The notes under the pieces were generated by a model. It searched no databases and was not told where the DNA came from. It saw nothing but the letters and a program-made list of their open reading frames with translations. 64,000 nt of DNA from Leptotrichia sp. HSP-342 (GTDB lineage Bacteria; Fusobacteriota; Fusobacteriia; Fusobacteriales; Leptotrichiaceae). The stretch is from the NCBI RefSeq assembly GCF_041199995.1, contig NZ_CP165646.1, positions 868,001-932,000 of the forward strand, in the 5' to 3' direction. This document shows positions 17,955 through 25,521 of this stretch, piece by piece. The translations under genes were made by a program, and so were the position numbers. Numbering within the stretch: position 1 is the stretch's first letter; each line of letters begins with the position of its first letter.

Positions 17955-18941
17955 TTATTTTCTTCCAAAAGGAAACATCTTTTTAGTAATATCTGGATTG
18001 TTTATGTTTTCTTTAGTTACAAGAATTGCTCCTGTGTCTATTCTTTTTTCAACTTTTTCACCTTTTGAAAGTTTATACAATTGTTGTACTGTTTGATATC
18101 CCATATTGTAAGGATCTTGTATAACTAGTCCTGAGATAACTCCTTTTTCAAGGAATTTAGCTAAATCTTCAGATGAGTCTATTCCTACTAGAGCTACTTT
18201 ACCAGTTAACCCTTTTTCTTCTACTCCTTTAGCAACACCAAAAATAGAAGGTTCGTTTGTTCCATAAATTCCTGCAATATCTGGATTTGCATTGATAATA
18301 TCAAGAGTTATTGCCAATGCTTTTGATTTATCTCCATCACTAAATTGTGTATTTAATATTTTAATATCTGGATATTTTGCCAATGCTTCCCTAAATCCAG
18401 CTTCTCTTTCTATAGCTGTTGTTGTTCCAGGATTATGAGATACTACTGCTACTTTACCTTTTCCATTTATAAGTTTTGCTAGTTGTTCTCCAGCCATTGC
18501 TCCTGCAACTTTATTATCTGTCGCAATAAAACTTGATGTAATATCACCTTTTACATTTGAATCAAATGTTACAACTGGTATTTTTGCATCCATAGCTTTT
18601 TTTGCTACTACTGCCAATGCATCTGGGTCAAGAGCTGCGATTCCTAACGCAGATACTTTTTTGTTAATTGCGTTTTCAACCATACCTACTTGTTTACCAA
18701 TTTCAGTTTCTTTTTCAGGTCCAATAAAGTTTACTTCTACTCCTAATTCTTCTCCAGCTTTTTTAGCTCCTGCTTCTACTGATCTCCAAAACTCATGCTG
18801 ATAACCTTTACTTACCAATTCAATTTTAATTTTGCCTCCAGAATTTGCTGCTTGTCCTGCTCCAGCATCTTTTTTGTCTTCACTTTTTCCACAGCTAAGA
18901 ATCGCTGCAAATACTACTAAAAATAATAATAACCTTTTCAT
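17955..18941 (-). CDS. Sugar ABC transporter substrate-binding lipoprotein (probable L-fucose)
   Basis: This is a periplasmic-binding protein of the ribose (RbsB) type. The signal sequence ends in a lipobox (AAILSCGK), followed by an alanine/glycine-rich linker and a two-lobed fold: IELVSKGYQHEFWRSVEAGA, then AMAGEQLAKLINGKGKVAVV and VALVGIDSSEDLAKFLEKG. It should deliver sugar to the permease and ATPase encoded by the two preceding genes of the operon. The ligand is inferred from its place between fucI and the transporter genes; a related deoxysugar is possible. Confidence 0.9.
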   Translation of the reverse strand: MKRLLLFLVVFAAILSCGKSEDKKDAGAGQAANSGGKIKIELVSKGYQHEFWRSVEAGAKKAGEELGVEVNFIGPEKETEIGKQVGMVENAINKKVSALGIAALDPDALAVVAKKAMDAKIPVVTFDSNVKGDITSSFIATDNKVAGAMAGEQLAKLINGKGKVAVVSHNPGTTTAIEREAGFREALAKYPDIKILNTQFSDGDKSKALAITLDIINANPDIAGIYGTNEPSIFGVAKGVEEKGLTGKVALVGIDSSEDLAKFLEKGVISGLVIQDPYNMGYQTVQQLYKLSKGEKVEKRIDTGAILVTKENINNPDITKKMFPFGRK

Positions 18942-18961
18942 AAGAAATCTCTCCTTTAAAT

Positions 18962-19891
18962 TTATTTTTTATTTTTTAAACTATCTATATATACTGCCAC
19001 AAGTACTACTACTCCTATGGCAAATTGTTGCCAGAATCCTGATACATTAAGCATATTAAGCCCATTTTTCAATGTACTCATTATAAAGGCTCCTAGTATT
19101 GTTCCTAAAATTGATCCTGAACCTCCCATAAGACTCGCACCACCGATTACTACTGCGGCAACGGCATCCATTTCGTATCCTGTTCCTTCAGTAGGTTGTG
19201 CTGAAATCAATCTTGATGCAAGAAGAATTCCTGAAATAGCACATAGAAAACCACTTAATCCATATACAAATAATTTTATTTTATCTACATTTACTCCTGA
19301 AAGTTTTGAAGCAGCTTCGTTACTTCCAACTGCATAAGTATATTTTCCAATGACTGTTTTTTTCAGTACAAATGAGAATACTGCTGTTATTATAATTAGA
19401 TAAATTACTGGATTTGGAATACCTAATACTGTTCCACCTGATAATTTATCAAAACCATCGTTTAATCCTGAAACTGGGATTCCGTTTGTTATTGCTAAGA
19501 CAAGTCCTCTAGTAATCATCATTAAACCTAAAGTAGTTATAAATGGAGGCAGATTAGCTTTAGATACTAATAGTCCATTTATTATTCCACATGCTATACC
19601 ACTTACTAGTCCTAAAATTATTGCTAGAATTGTAGGAATTCCAGCTTTCATTGCCATTCCCATTATAACTCCTGAAAAAGCTACAATGGAACCTACTGAT
19701 AAATCAATACCTCCTGTTATTATTACAAATGTCATTCCTATAGCTATAATTCCAATGATAGCAGTCTGTAAAGCGATTGTCATGAAATTTGTTATTGAAA
19801 AAAACTGACTGGATGTTATTGAGAAAAATATTATCATTATTATTAAACTGGCAAATGTAACCAATTGTTGCATTATTTTATTCTTTTTCAT
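18962..19891 (-). CDS. Sugar ABC transporter permease, RbsC type
   Basis: This 309-residue inner-membrane protein has eight or more hydrophobic segments. Family hallmarks are GIIAIGMTFVIITGGIDLSV with SVGSIVAFSG at the N-terminal half and AVAAVVIGGASLMGGSGSI near the C-terminus, the cytoplasmic loop that contacts the ATPase. It forms the channel for the substrate-binding protein encoded next. Its start overlaps the end of the ATPase gene by 14 bases, suggesting translational coupling. Confidence 0.92.
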   Translation of the reverse strand: MKKNKIMQQLVTFASLIIMIIFFSITSSQFFSITNFMTIALQTAIIGIIAIGMTFVIITGGIDLSVGSIVAFSGVIMGMAMKAGIPTILAIILGLVSGIACGIINGLLVSKANLPPFITTLGLMMITRGLVLAITNGIPVSGLNDGFDKLSGGTVLGIPNPVIYLIIITAVFSFVLKKTVIGKYTYAVGSNEAASKLSGVNVDKIKLFVYGLSGFLCAISGILLASRLISAQPTEGTGYEMDAVAAVVIGGASLMGGSGSILGTILGAFIMSTLKNGLNMLNVSGFWQQFAIGVVVLVAVYIDSLKNKK

Positions 19892-21386
19892 ATTTATTTA
19901 TTCCTCCTGTCGCAAAATATAGTATTCTTTCTTCTGTTGCATCTTTTATATCTATTATATTACCTATTTTCCCTTCATGCATAATCATTACTCTATCACT
20001 CATTCCAAGTATTTCAGGTAATTCAGATGAAATCATTATAATCCCTGCTCCTGTTTCGACCAGTTCATTCATAAGATTGTAAACTTCTCTTTTTGCTCCT
20101 ACATCTATTCCTCTAGTAGGCTCATCAAATATTACTATTTTCTTATTTTGACAAAGCCATCTTGCCAATATAACCTTTTGCTGATTTCCTCCACTCAGAT
20201 TTTTTGTGAATTGTTCTTTTGATGGAGTTTTTATTTTCATTTTTTCTATGTATTTCTTTGTTATATTTTCAGATTTAACTTTGTTTAAGACTGATTTATC
20301 TGATACTAAATTTAAATTTGCAATCATAATATTGTCTTCTATTGATAAATTAAGAAAAAGTCCATCTTTTTTTCTATCCTCTGTCAGATATGCGATACCT
20401 AACTTTATTGCTTCCTTAGGATTTTTTATATGAACCTCTTTCCCCTCCATGAAGACTTTTCCACCTGATTTTTCATAGGCTCCAAAAATAACTTTTGCCA
20501 TTTCTGTTCTTCCAGATCCCATTAATCCTGCAACACCTAAAATTTCTCCTTTTTTAACTGAGAAATTTATTGCCTTTACATGTTTTTTATATGACAAATT
20601 TTCAACTTCTAGCAAAGCTTCACCAATTTTAACATTTCTTGCGGGATATTGTTCAGTTATATCTCTACCTACCATCAGTTTTATTAAATCATCATTCGTT
20701 GTATCTTTATAATTTACAGTGTCTATATATTTACCATCTCTCATTACTGTTGCTCTATCTGCAATTATTTTAAGTTCTTCCATCCTATGTGAAATATAAA
20801 TTATACCTACACCATCCTTTTTAAGATTTTCAATGACTTCAAAAAGCTTTTCAATTTCCCTGTCTGTAAGAGCTGCAGTTGGTTCATCCATAATCAATAT
20901 TTTTGCATGTGTTGAAAGTGCTTTTGCTATTTCCACCATTTGCTGTTCTGCTACACTTAAATTCATTACCTTTTCCTCAGGTGATATTTTTAATCCTAGC
21001 TGATTCAGAATTTTTTGAGCTTCTTCGTTTTGTTTAGTCTCATTTACAATCCCTTTCATTCCTTGGAATTCTCTTGTAATAAATATATTGTCTGCAACTG
21101 AAAGATGAGGAAGCAGGTTAAATTCCTGATAAATTATACTTATTCCATTTTCCTGTGCTTCCTTAGGATTTTTAAAATTTACACTTTTTCCATTGTAAAT
21201 TATCTCACCTTCATCCTTTTGATATACTCCAGTAAGAACCTTCATTAATGTTGACTTCCCAGCACCGTTTTCTCCTAGAAAAGCATTTACTTCTCCAGCG
21301 TACAAATCAATGTAAGCATGATCCAGAGCTTTTACTCCTGGAAAAGTTTTTACTATATTTTTCATTTCCAGTATTTTTTCAGCCAT
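19878..21386 (-). CDS. Sugar ABC transporter ATP-binding protein, RbsA type
   Basis: The protein is the usual double ABC cassette of monosaccharide importers, 502 residues. Cassette one has Walker A GENGAGKST near residue 37, the signature LSVAEQQMVEIAKAL and Walker B ILIMDEPTAAL. Cassette two has a degenerate Walker A (GLMGSGRTE), the signature LSGGNQQKVILARWL and Walker B IVIFDEPTRGID. The degenerate second P-loop is normal for this family. It drives import through the RbsC-like permease encoded next. With no FucP-type permease in the operon, this is the likely L-fucose uptake route. Confidence 0.94.
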   Translation of the reverse strand: MAEKILEMKNIVKTFPGVKALDHAYIDLYAGEVNAFLGENGAGKSTLMKVLTGVYQKDEGEIIYNGKSVNFKNPKEAQENGISIIYQEFNLLPHLSVADNIFITREFQGMKGIVNETKQNEEAQKILNQLGLKISPEEKVMNLSVAEQQMVEIAKALSTHAKILIMDEPTAALTDREIEKLFEVIENLKKDGVGIIYISHRMEELKIIADRATVMRDGKYIDTVNYKDTTNDDLIKLMVGRDITEQYPARNVKIGEALLEVENLSYKKHVKAINFSVKKGEILGVAGLMGSGRTEMAKVIFGAYEKSGGKVFMEGKEVHIKNPKEAIKLGIAYLTEDRKKDGLFLNLSIEDNIMIANLNLVSDKSVLNKVKSENITKKYIEKMKIKTPSKEQFTKNLSGGNQQKVILARWLCQNKKIVIFDEPTRGIDVGAKREVYNLMNELVETGAGIIMISSELPEILGMSDRVMIMHEGKIGNIIDIKDATEERILYFATGGINKYEKE

Positions 21387-22844
21387 TTATTTTTCCTCCT
21401 TTCTTTTAGATTTATATTCTATTATTTCTACAGAATTTTTTACAATTTCTCTTCCTTCTTCTAAATTTTTAACAAGTCCAAGAGCGATAAACTGTGTTAT
21501 TATATTTCCAAATGCTGATGCTTCTATCGGTCCTGCCTTAATTACTCTATCTGTTTCATCTGAAATTTCCTGACATAGGAATTTATCCTGTATTCCTCCT
21601 CCAATTGCTATAATTGAAGTAAATTCATTTCCAACCAGTTTTTCTAGTTCCTTTATACTCTTATTGTACTGTTTCTTTAAGCTGTTATATGCTACTCTTA
21701 GTAAATCTTCATCTGTCTCTGGAACTTCTTGCCCAGTTTCCCTGCAATATTCTTTTATTTCAATGTCCATCTTTTCAGCGTGTAAAAATCTTTCATTTTC
21801 TAAATCAACAAATGAAATCAAGTTTGATTTCTTAGCCATATTTCCAAAATCTGAATAATCTATATCAAGATTTTTTTCATTAAATATTTTTTTCAGCTGC
21901 TGCAGTATCCACAAACCTGGTATCATTTTGAGCACTCTTGCTTTTTTTTCTATTCCGCCTTCATTTACAATATTATTTTTAAAAGCTTTTTCATTTACAA
22001 CGGGAACATCTGATTCAAAGCCAATTATTGACCATGTTCCGTTTATTACATATAAAGAATTTTCTACTAACGGTGCTCCTGCTATTGCTGCTGCTGAATC
22101 ATGAGATGCAGTCAAGATTACATTCAAAGGTTTTATTCCTAGTTCCTTCTGAATAGTTTCCTTCAATGGTGCAAGAACTTGACCTCCATGTTCTATATCT
22201 CCAACAATGCTTTCAGGAATATCCAACTTTTCAAATATTTTTTTGCTCCATTTCTTATTATCAATATTTATCATTCCGCTAGTGGAACTGATTGTATATT
22301 CCCACGATTTTTTTCCTGTAAGAAAATATGCAAATAAATTTGGCATAAATTGAAGCTGTTTTGCTCCTTTTTCAAGAACTTTTCTTTTATGTATATCATA
22401 AAATATTTGATAAATTGAATTAAAAGAATAAAACTGCACTCCTGTTTCATTAAATATTTCTTCAAGAGAAACTTTACTGTGAACTTCTTCAAAAACTTCT
22501 TCCGTTCTTGTGTCTCTATAGCATATAGGAAGTGATAGTAGTTCTCCTTTTTCATCAATCCATCCGTAATCTACTCCCCAAGTATCTACACCTAATCCTA
22601 GAACCTCTATATTTTCGTTATTAACAATACTTTCTTTTGCAAATACTTTTTTTAAACCTTCTTTTAATTCATTATACAAATAAGGAAAATCCCAATATTC
22701 ATATTGATTTAGTTTAACAGAGCAATTTTTAAATCTGTGCATTTCCTTCAATTCTATTTTCTTAGTATCCTCATTTAAGATACCCAAAACTAATCTACCT
22801 GACGAAGCTCCGTAATCAAATGCCAGAACTGCTTTTTTTCCCAA
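21387..22844 (-). CDS. FGGY-family kinase, rhamnulokinase type, probable L-fuculokinase
   Basis: FGGY kinases phosphorylate ketoses; here the product should be L-fuculose 1-phosphate. The N-terminal phosphate-binding loop AFDYGASSGRLVLG and the following GLGVDTWGVDYG and the LPICYRDTRT stretch match the rhamnulokinase (RhaB) branch rather than E. coli FucK. The second ATP-binding region is ASHDSAAAIAGAP and later IAIGGGIQDKFLCQ. TTG 22844 fits AGGTGA upstream; the in-frame GTG at 22853, directly after the fucA stop, is the alternative. Substrate choice is inferred from neighbours: no rhamnose isomerase or rhamnulose-phosphate aldolase is present. Confidence 0.85.
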   Translation of the reverse strand: MGKKAVLAFDYGASSGRLVLGILNEDTKKIELKEMHRFKNCSVKLNQYEYWDFPYLYNELKEGLKKVFAKESIVNNENIEVLGLGVDTWGVDYGWIDEKGELLSLPICYRDTRTEEVFEEVHSKVSLEEIFNETGVQFYSFNSIYQIFYDIHKRKVLEKGAKQLQFMPNLFAYFLTGKKSWEYTISSTSGMINIDNKKWSKKIFEKLDIPESIVGDIEHGGQVLAPLKETIQKELGIKPLNVILTASHDSAAAIAGAPLVENSLYVINGTWSIIGFESDVPVVNEKAFKNNIVNEGGIEKKARVLKMIPGLWILQQLKKIFNEKNLDIDYSDFGNMAKKSNLISFVDLENERFLHAEKMDIEIKEYCRETGQEVPETDEDLLRVAYNSLKKQYNKSIKELEKLVGNEFTSIIAIGGGIQDKFLCQEISDETDRVIKAGPIEASAFGNIITQFIALGLVKNLEEGREIVKNSVEIIEYKSKRKEEK

Positions 22845-22853
22845 TGCAATCAC

Positions 22854-23507
22854 CTACTTTATAGATTTTATTTGTCCGTATGTTTTAAATCTCTCAAGCA
22901 TGCTGTTCATTTCATTGTCAGGTAATATAATAGGTTCTCCTATATTTCTCGCCTTTATATACAAATTAGAGATATACTCTACCTGAACTGTTATATTGAA
23001 AGCATTTGCTATATCCTTTCCAGCTGTTGTCAATCCATGGTTTGCAAGTATTACTGCAAGACTACTTCCCATTGCCTTATATGCATTTTCAGCAAGTTCC
23101 TTTGTACCATATGAAGCATATTCAGCACATCTTACTTTCGTTGCTCCTGTAACAGCAATCATATAATCAATTGCCGGCAAATCTTGTCTCAAGCATGCTA
23201 ATACTGTAGTGTACACTGGGTGGGTATGTATAACAGCATTTACATCTTCACGATTTCTGTATAAAATCATGTGCATTTCTAATTCACTTGAGGGTTTTAA
23301 TCCTTCAATAAGTTTTTTGTCCAAATCAACTATTGAAATCATTTCTGGAGTTAATTCTGAGTAGTTTACTCCAGTTGGGCTTATTGCAACCAACCCTTTC
23401 TCTCTGTTAAAAATACTTACATTACCAGCTGTCCCGTTTGTAAGTCCTTCTGACAATAATTTAAGAGAATATTCAATTACTTGTTTTCTTTCTTTTTCAA
23501 GAATCAT
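22854..23507 (-). CDS. fucA: L-fuculose-phosphate aldolase (class II)
   Basis: FucA splits L-fuculose 1-phosphate into dihydroxyacetone phosphate and L-lactaldehyde using zinc. The 217-residue length matches. Seen are GLTNGTAGNVSIFNREKGLV (phosphate binding), ISPTGVNYSELTPEMI, PSSELEMHMILY with the catalytic glutamate, the zinc ligands in VIHTHPVYTTVLA and NHGLTTAGKD with the third histidine. It is the first gene of the operon. AAGGAGGAAATT precedes the ATG directly. Unusually, decayed copies of this start region and its operator are repeated upstream (23520-23760). Confidence 0.95.
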   Translation of the reverse strand: MILEKERKQVIEYSLKLLSEGLTNGTAGNVSIFNREKGLVAISPTGVNYSELTPEMISIVDLDKKLIEGLKPSSELEMHMILYRNREDVNAVIHTHPVYTTVLACLRQDLPAIDYMIAVTGATKVRCAEYASYGTKELAENAYKAMGSSLAVILANHGLTTAGKDIANAFNITVQVEYISNLYIKARNIGEPIILPDNEMNSMLERFKTYGQIKSIK

Positions 23508-23527
23508 AATTTCCTCCTTTTATTTGT

Positions 23528-23799
23528 GGAATCGCTCCCAGTTTAATTTTTTGATTTTTTCCACAAATTACAATTTCTCCTTTTATTCATAGGAGCGTTC
23601 TTAGTTACCTATTTTACTTCTTTTTCAAGAATCAAAATTTTGTCATCTATTTATAGAAGCGCTCCTGATTAGCTGTTATCTTTCTTTTTTAAAATCATAA
23701 TTTCCTCCTTCTGTTTATGAGAGCGTTCTCATTAAATAGTGTCCTTCGCAGCTTATTATCAATATAATCTAATTAATTTAATTATATGAGAACGTTCCT
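23528..23799 (-). promoter_or_regulatory. Array of five CG-centred LacI-type operator sites before fucA
   Basis: Five related near-palindromes lie at 23528-23539 (GGAATCGCTCCC), 23591-23602 (AGGAGCGTTCTT), 23655-23666 (AGAAGCGCTCCT), 23719-23730 (GAGAGCGTTCTC) and 23788-23799 (GAGAACGTTCCT). Their central CG steps are 63, 64, 64 and 69 bases apart, close to six helical turns for the first three. The spacer sequences are also similar, each resembling the fucA ribosome binding site and first codons, so the array grew by tandem duplication of about 64 bases. The promoter-proximal site falls near +10 to +25. Binding by the regulator at 14276-15289 is inferred. Confidence 0.75.
23669..23698 (-). 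other. Short upstream reading frame, decayed copy of the fucA start
   Basis: Inside the operator array, AAGGAGGAAATT is followed by ATG 23698 and eight codons reading ILKKKDNS, then TAA at 23671-23669. The fucA start has the same ribosome binding site and begins MILEKERK, so this is a duplicated start region that has mutated. It could still load ribosomes on the leader RNA. Confidence 0.45.
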
Positions 23800-23816
23800 A
23801 TATATATCTTACTACT

Positions 23817-23844
23817 AATATAACCTATTTTTTAAAAAAGTCAA
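23817..23844 (-). promoter_or_regulatory. Promoter of the fuc operon
   Basis: On the minus strand TTGACT (23839-23844) and TATATT (23817-23822) are separated by 16 bases. Transcription would start near 23810, giving a leader of about 300 bases to fucA that contains all five operator copies. It is the best sigma-70 promoter upstream of the operon. Confidence 0.65.
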
Positions 23845-23941
23845 TACCCTTTCTTAATTTTTTTTAATAAAAAATGATGTTTTGATTTAATTTTTTCAAC
23901 ATCATTTTTATATCTATTATTTATACTTGAAATTTTCTGCT

Positions 23942-24154
23942 TTATTCTTGTTCTCCACCAATATAAGTTGCTACCTTCAGATATGGACAAAATGGCTGTT
24001 CCTTATTTTGATCTAGATATTTTTTTCCAGCTTTTTCAACTAGGCAATCTGGCGCCATATTTTCTTCAGTCCATTTTTCAAGAGCTGTTAAAGCATCAAA
24101 ATTTTTCATTGCAGGAACTATGAATAAATGTGTTAAACTATCTACATTTAACAT
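23942..24154 (-). pseudogene. C-terminal remnant of a tannase/feruloyl esterase-family gene
   Basis: The 70-codon frame reads LTHLFIVPAMKNFDALTALE, then KWTEENMAPDCLVEKAGKKY and EQPFCPYLKVATYIGGEQE. This matches the extreme C-terminus of tannase/feruloyl esterase proteins (LF.VPGM.H....FD.L.AL..W.E.G.AP, then RPLCPYP..A.Y.G). The usual HC-containing stretch after PGM is missing, as if deleted, and the 400 or more N-terminal residues with the nucleophile serine are absent. It is therefore non-functional. The gap between the fuc operon and this remnant shows nothing else. Confidence 0.6.
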
Positions 24155-24241
24155 ATTTTTGATGAATTTACTATTACTAATACAACAAAAAATATATATT
24201 TTGAAGTTTTAAATTTTTTAAGAAAATATTTTTTTGACTAA

Positions 24242-24269
24242 TTGACTTTTTTTTAAAATATGATATAAT
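24242..24269 (+). promoter_or_regulatory. Promoter of a small RNA (extended -10)
   Basis: TTGACT at 24242-24247, a 16-base spacer and TATAAT at 24264-24269 preceded by TG at 24261-24262 form a strong sigma-70 promoter. The predicted start is near 24276. It is followed within about 75 bases by an intrinsic terminator and not by a gene, which marks a small RNA unit. Confidence 0.65.
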
Positions 24270-24275
24270 TAAATT

Positions 24276-24350
24276 GTTAAAAACCCTAAGGGGAACTTAT
24301 AATAGAATAAAATTACTGACAAATTAAGCTAGAATTTTCTAGCTTTTTTT
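24276..24350 (+). ncRNA. Candidate antitoxin small RNA of a type I toxin-antitoxin module
   Basis: The unit is bounded by the promoter above and an intrinsic terminator at 24326-24350 (AAGCTAGA, short loop, TCTAGCTT, then T-run). It holds a 14-base segment at 24296-24309 that is perfectly complementary to 24381-24394 in the next transcript, covering the first bases of the toxin ribosome binding site. It also holds CCCTAAGGG at 24284-24292, complementary to CCCTTAGGG at 24506-24514 at the toxin stop codon. Both sites suggest base pairing with the toxin mRNA to block translation. The ends are predicted, not measured. Confidence 0.55.
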
Positions 24351-24407
24351 GTTATAATAACAAAGAGTTCAGTAAACTCATATTCTATTATAAGGAGGTT
24401 TAGAGCA

Positions 24408-24512
24408 GTGAATAGCGATGAACTTATTAGACTTCTAGTTATTATGTATATTGTTTACAGATTAACTAGATATTCGAAAAATCTCGAATTTCACCTCTAT
24501 CTCTACCCTTAG
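24408..24512 (+). CDS. Candidate type I toxin, small hydrophobic peptide (34 aa)
   Basis: A perfect AAGGAGG (24392-24398) lies 9 bases before GTG 24408. The peptide is MNSDELIRLLVIMYIVYRLT followed by a basic, tyrosine-rich tail ending HLYLYP. A short acidic start, one hydrophobic helix and a charged tail are typical of membrane-acting type I toxins such as Fst or Ldr, but I see no specific match. An extended -10 (TG at 24350-24351, TATAAT 24353-24358) could start its mRNA near 24365, with a 5' hairpin (GAGTT/AACTC, 24365-24379). The upstream small RNA is complementary to its ribosome-binding region. No clear terminator follows before the converging esterase gene. Confidence 0.5.
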   Translation: MNSDELIRLLVIMYIVYRLTRYSKNLEFHLYLYP

Positions 24513-24530
24513 GGATTTCGATTAATAAAT

Positions 24531-25226
24531 TTAACAATTTTCTAAAATCCAAACAAATCCTTTTCCAGTTCGTATATCTGAATTGTTAAAATGATTTCCC
24601 TCATTCCATTCCAAAATACTTTTTTCAATTCCAGAATTTTTTAATATTTCAGAATATTCCCTTATATTATCACCAATTTTAGCTAATATTTTATGTTTAG
24701 AAGTTTCTTCCAGTTTTCCAAGGCTTAGATATACATTATTTGCCTTTAGTTCAGCATTTCTTACAAAATCTATCCAGCCCTCATACCATACAGAAGGAGA
24801 AACGCCTGCTACTCCATAAAAAGTATTAGTTTTATAACCAGACCACAGCGAAAATAACCCAGCAAGAGAATATCCACCTAAAATATATTTCACATTCTTA
24901 TCTTGAATATTCATAAATTCTTCCAAATTTGGAATCAATTTTTCCTTTATAAAATTCAACGTTTTATCAGCTCTATTTCCAAAGTTACCTTTCCCACGAA
25001 GAAGTGGCATTTCCCACGGAGTCAGTTCGCTGTTCCAGTCGTTTATTTTAAATGCAATAAGACTAAAATTTTTATTTGTATTTTCAGAAATATATTTCAC
25101 TTCATTATCTAGAACTTTGATATCATTTTCGTCTACAGGCTGTATCAAAACGTAGTCTGGATTTTTATTTTTTTTTATATACAAAATGCACTCTTTTTCT
25201 TTAATTATTGTTTCTATTTTTTTCAT
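24531..25226 (-). CDS. Alpha/beta-hydrolase esterase (esterase D / IroE-like)
   Basis: This cytoplasmic protein of 231 residues has an alpha/beta hydrolase core with nucleophile elbow GGYSLAGLFSLW near residue 117, an aspartate or glutamate region near LSLGKLEETSKHK and a catalytic-histidine context EWNEGNHFNN near the C-terminus. The layout resembles the putative esterase family that includes IroE and esterase D. The substrate cannot be told from sequence. It stands alone and converges on the candidate toxin locus, ending 18 bases from that stop. Upstream, 25227-25521 is AT-rich and carries the promoter of the next gene. Confidence 0.8.
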   Translation of the reverse strand: MKKIETIIKEKECILYIKKNKNPDYVLIQPVDENDIKVLDNEVKYISENTNKNFSLIAFKINDWNSELTPWEMPLLRGKGNFGNRADKTLNFIKEKLIPNLEEFMNIQDKNVKYILGGYSLAGLFSLWSGYKTNTFYGVAGVSPSVWYEGWIDFVRNAELKANNVYLSLGKLEETSKHKILAKIGDNIREYSEILKNSGIEKSILEWNEGNHFNNSDIRTGKGFVWILENC

Positions 25227-25449
25227 ATTTTTATTCCTTTCACAAATATAATTAATCTCTTCAAATTCATGCTAATAAACTACTAACATAATAGAATGAT
25301 TAAAATTTTTGATTTTAATTTTATTATATAATTATTGTATCATAAAAATTTTATTGCTCCAAATAAAAAAAGATAATAATGTTTTTGGCATTACTTTTCA
25401 AAATTATTGATTCTTCTATTTTTATAGTAAATCTAAAATTTTTTAGAAA

Positions 25450-25478
25450 TTTACAAAGGCAATATTTTTTGATATAAT
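25450..25478 (+). promoter_or_regulatory. Promoter of the M20 amidohydrolase gene
   Basis: TTTACA at 25450-25455, a 17-base spacer and TATAAT at 25473-25478 with an upstream TG (25470-25471) make a good extended -10 promoter, 43 bases before the ATG. Confidence 0.6.
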
Positions 25479-25521
25479 AAAATCATAAAAAAACAGAGAT
25501 TTAGAAAGGGATGAGGGAAAA

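Noticed and set aside
23490..23800. Regular 64-base repeats read as a short CRISPR-like array
   Set aside because: The units are similar throughout and do not show identical repeats with unique spacers. They are explained by duplication of the fucA leader.
24271..24541. AAATTGTTAAA at both ends of the toxin-like locus as transposon-type inverted repeats
   Set aside because: The right copy is the last codons and stop of the esterase gene, so the match is probably coincidental. There is no target duplication or transposase.
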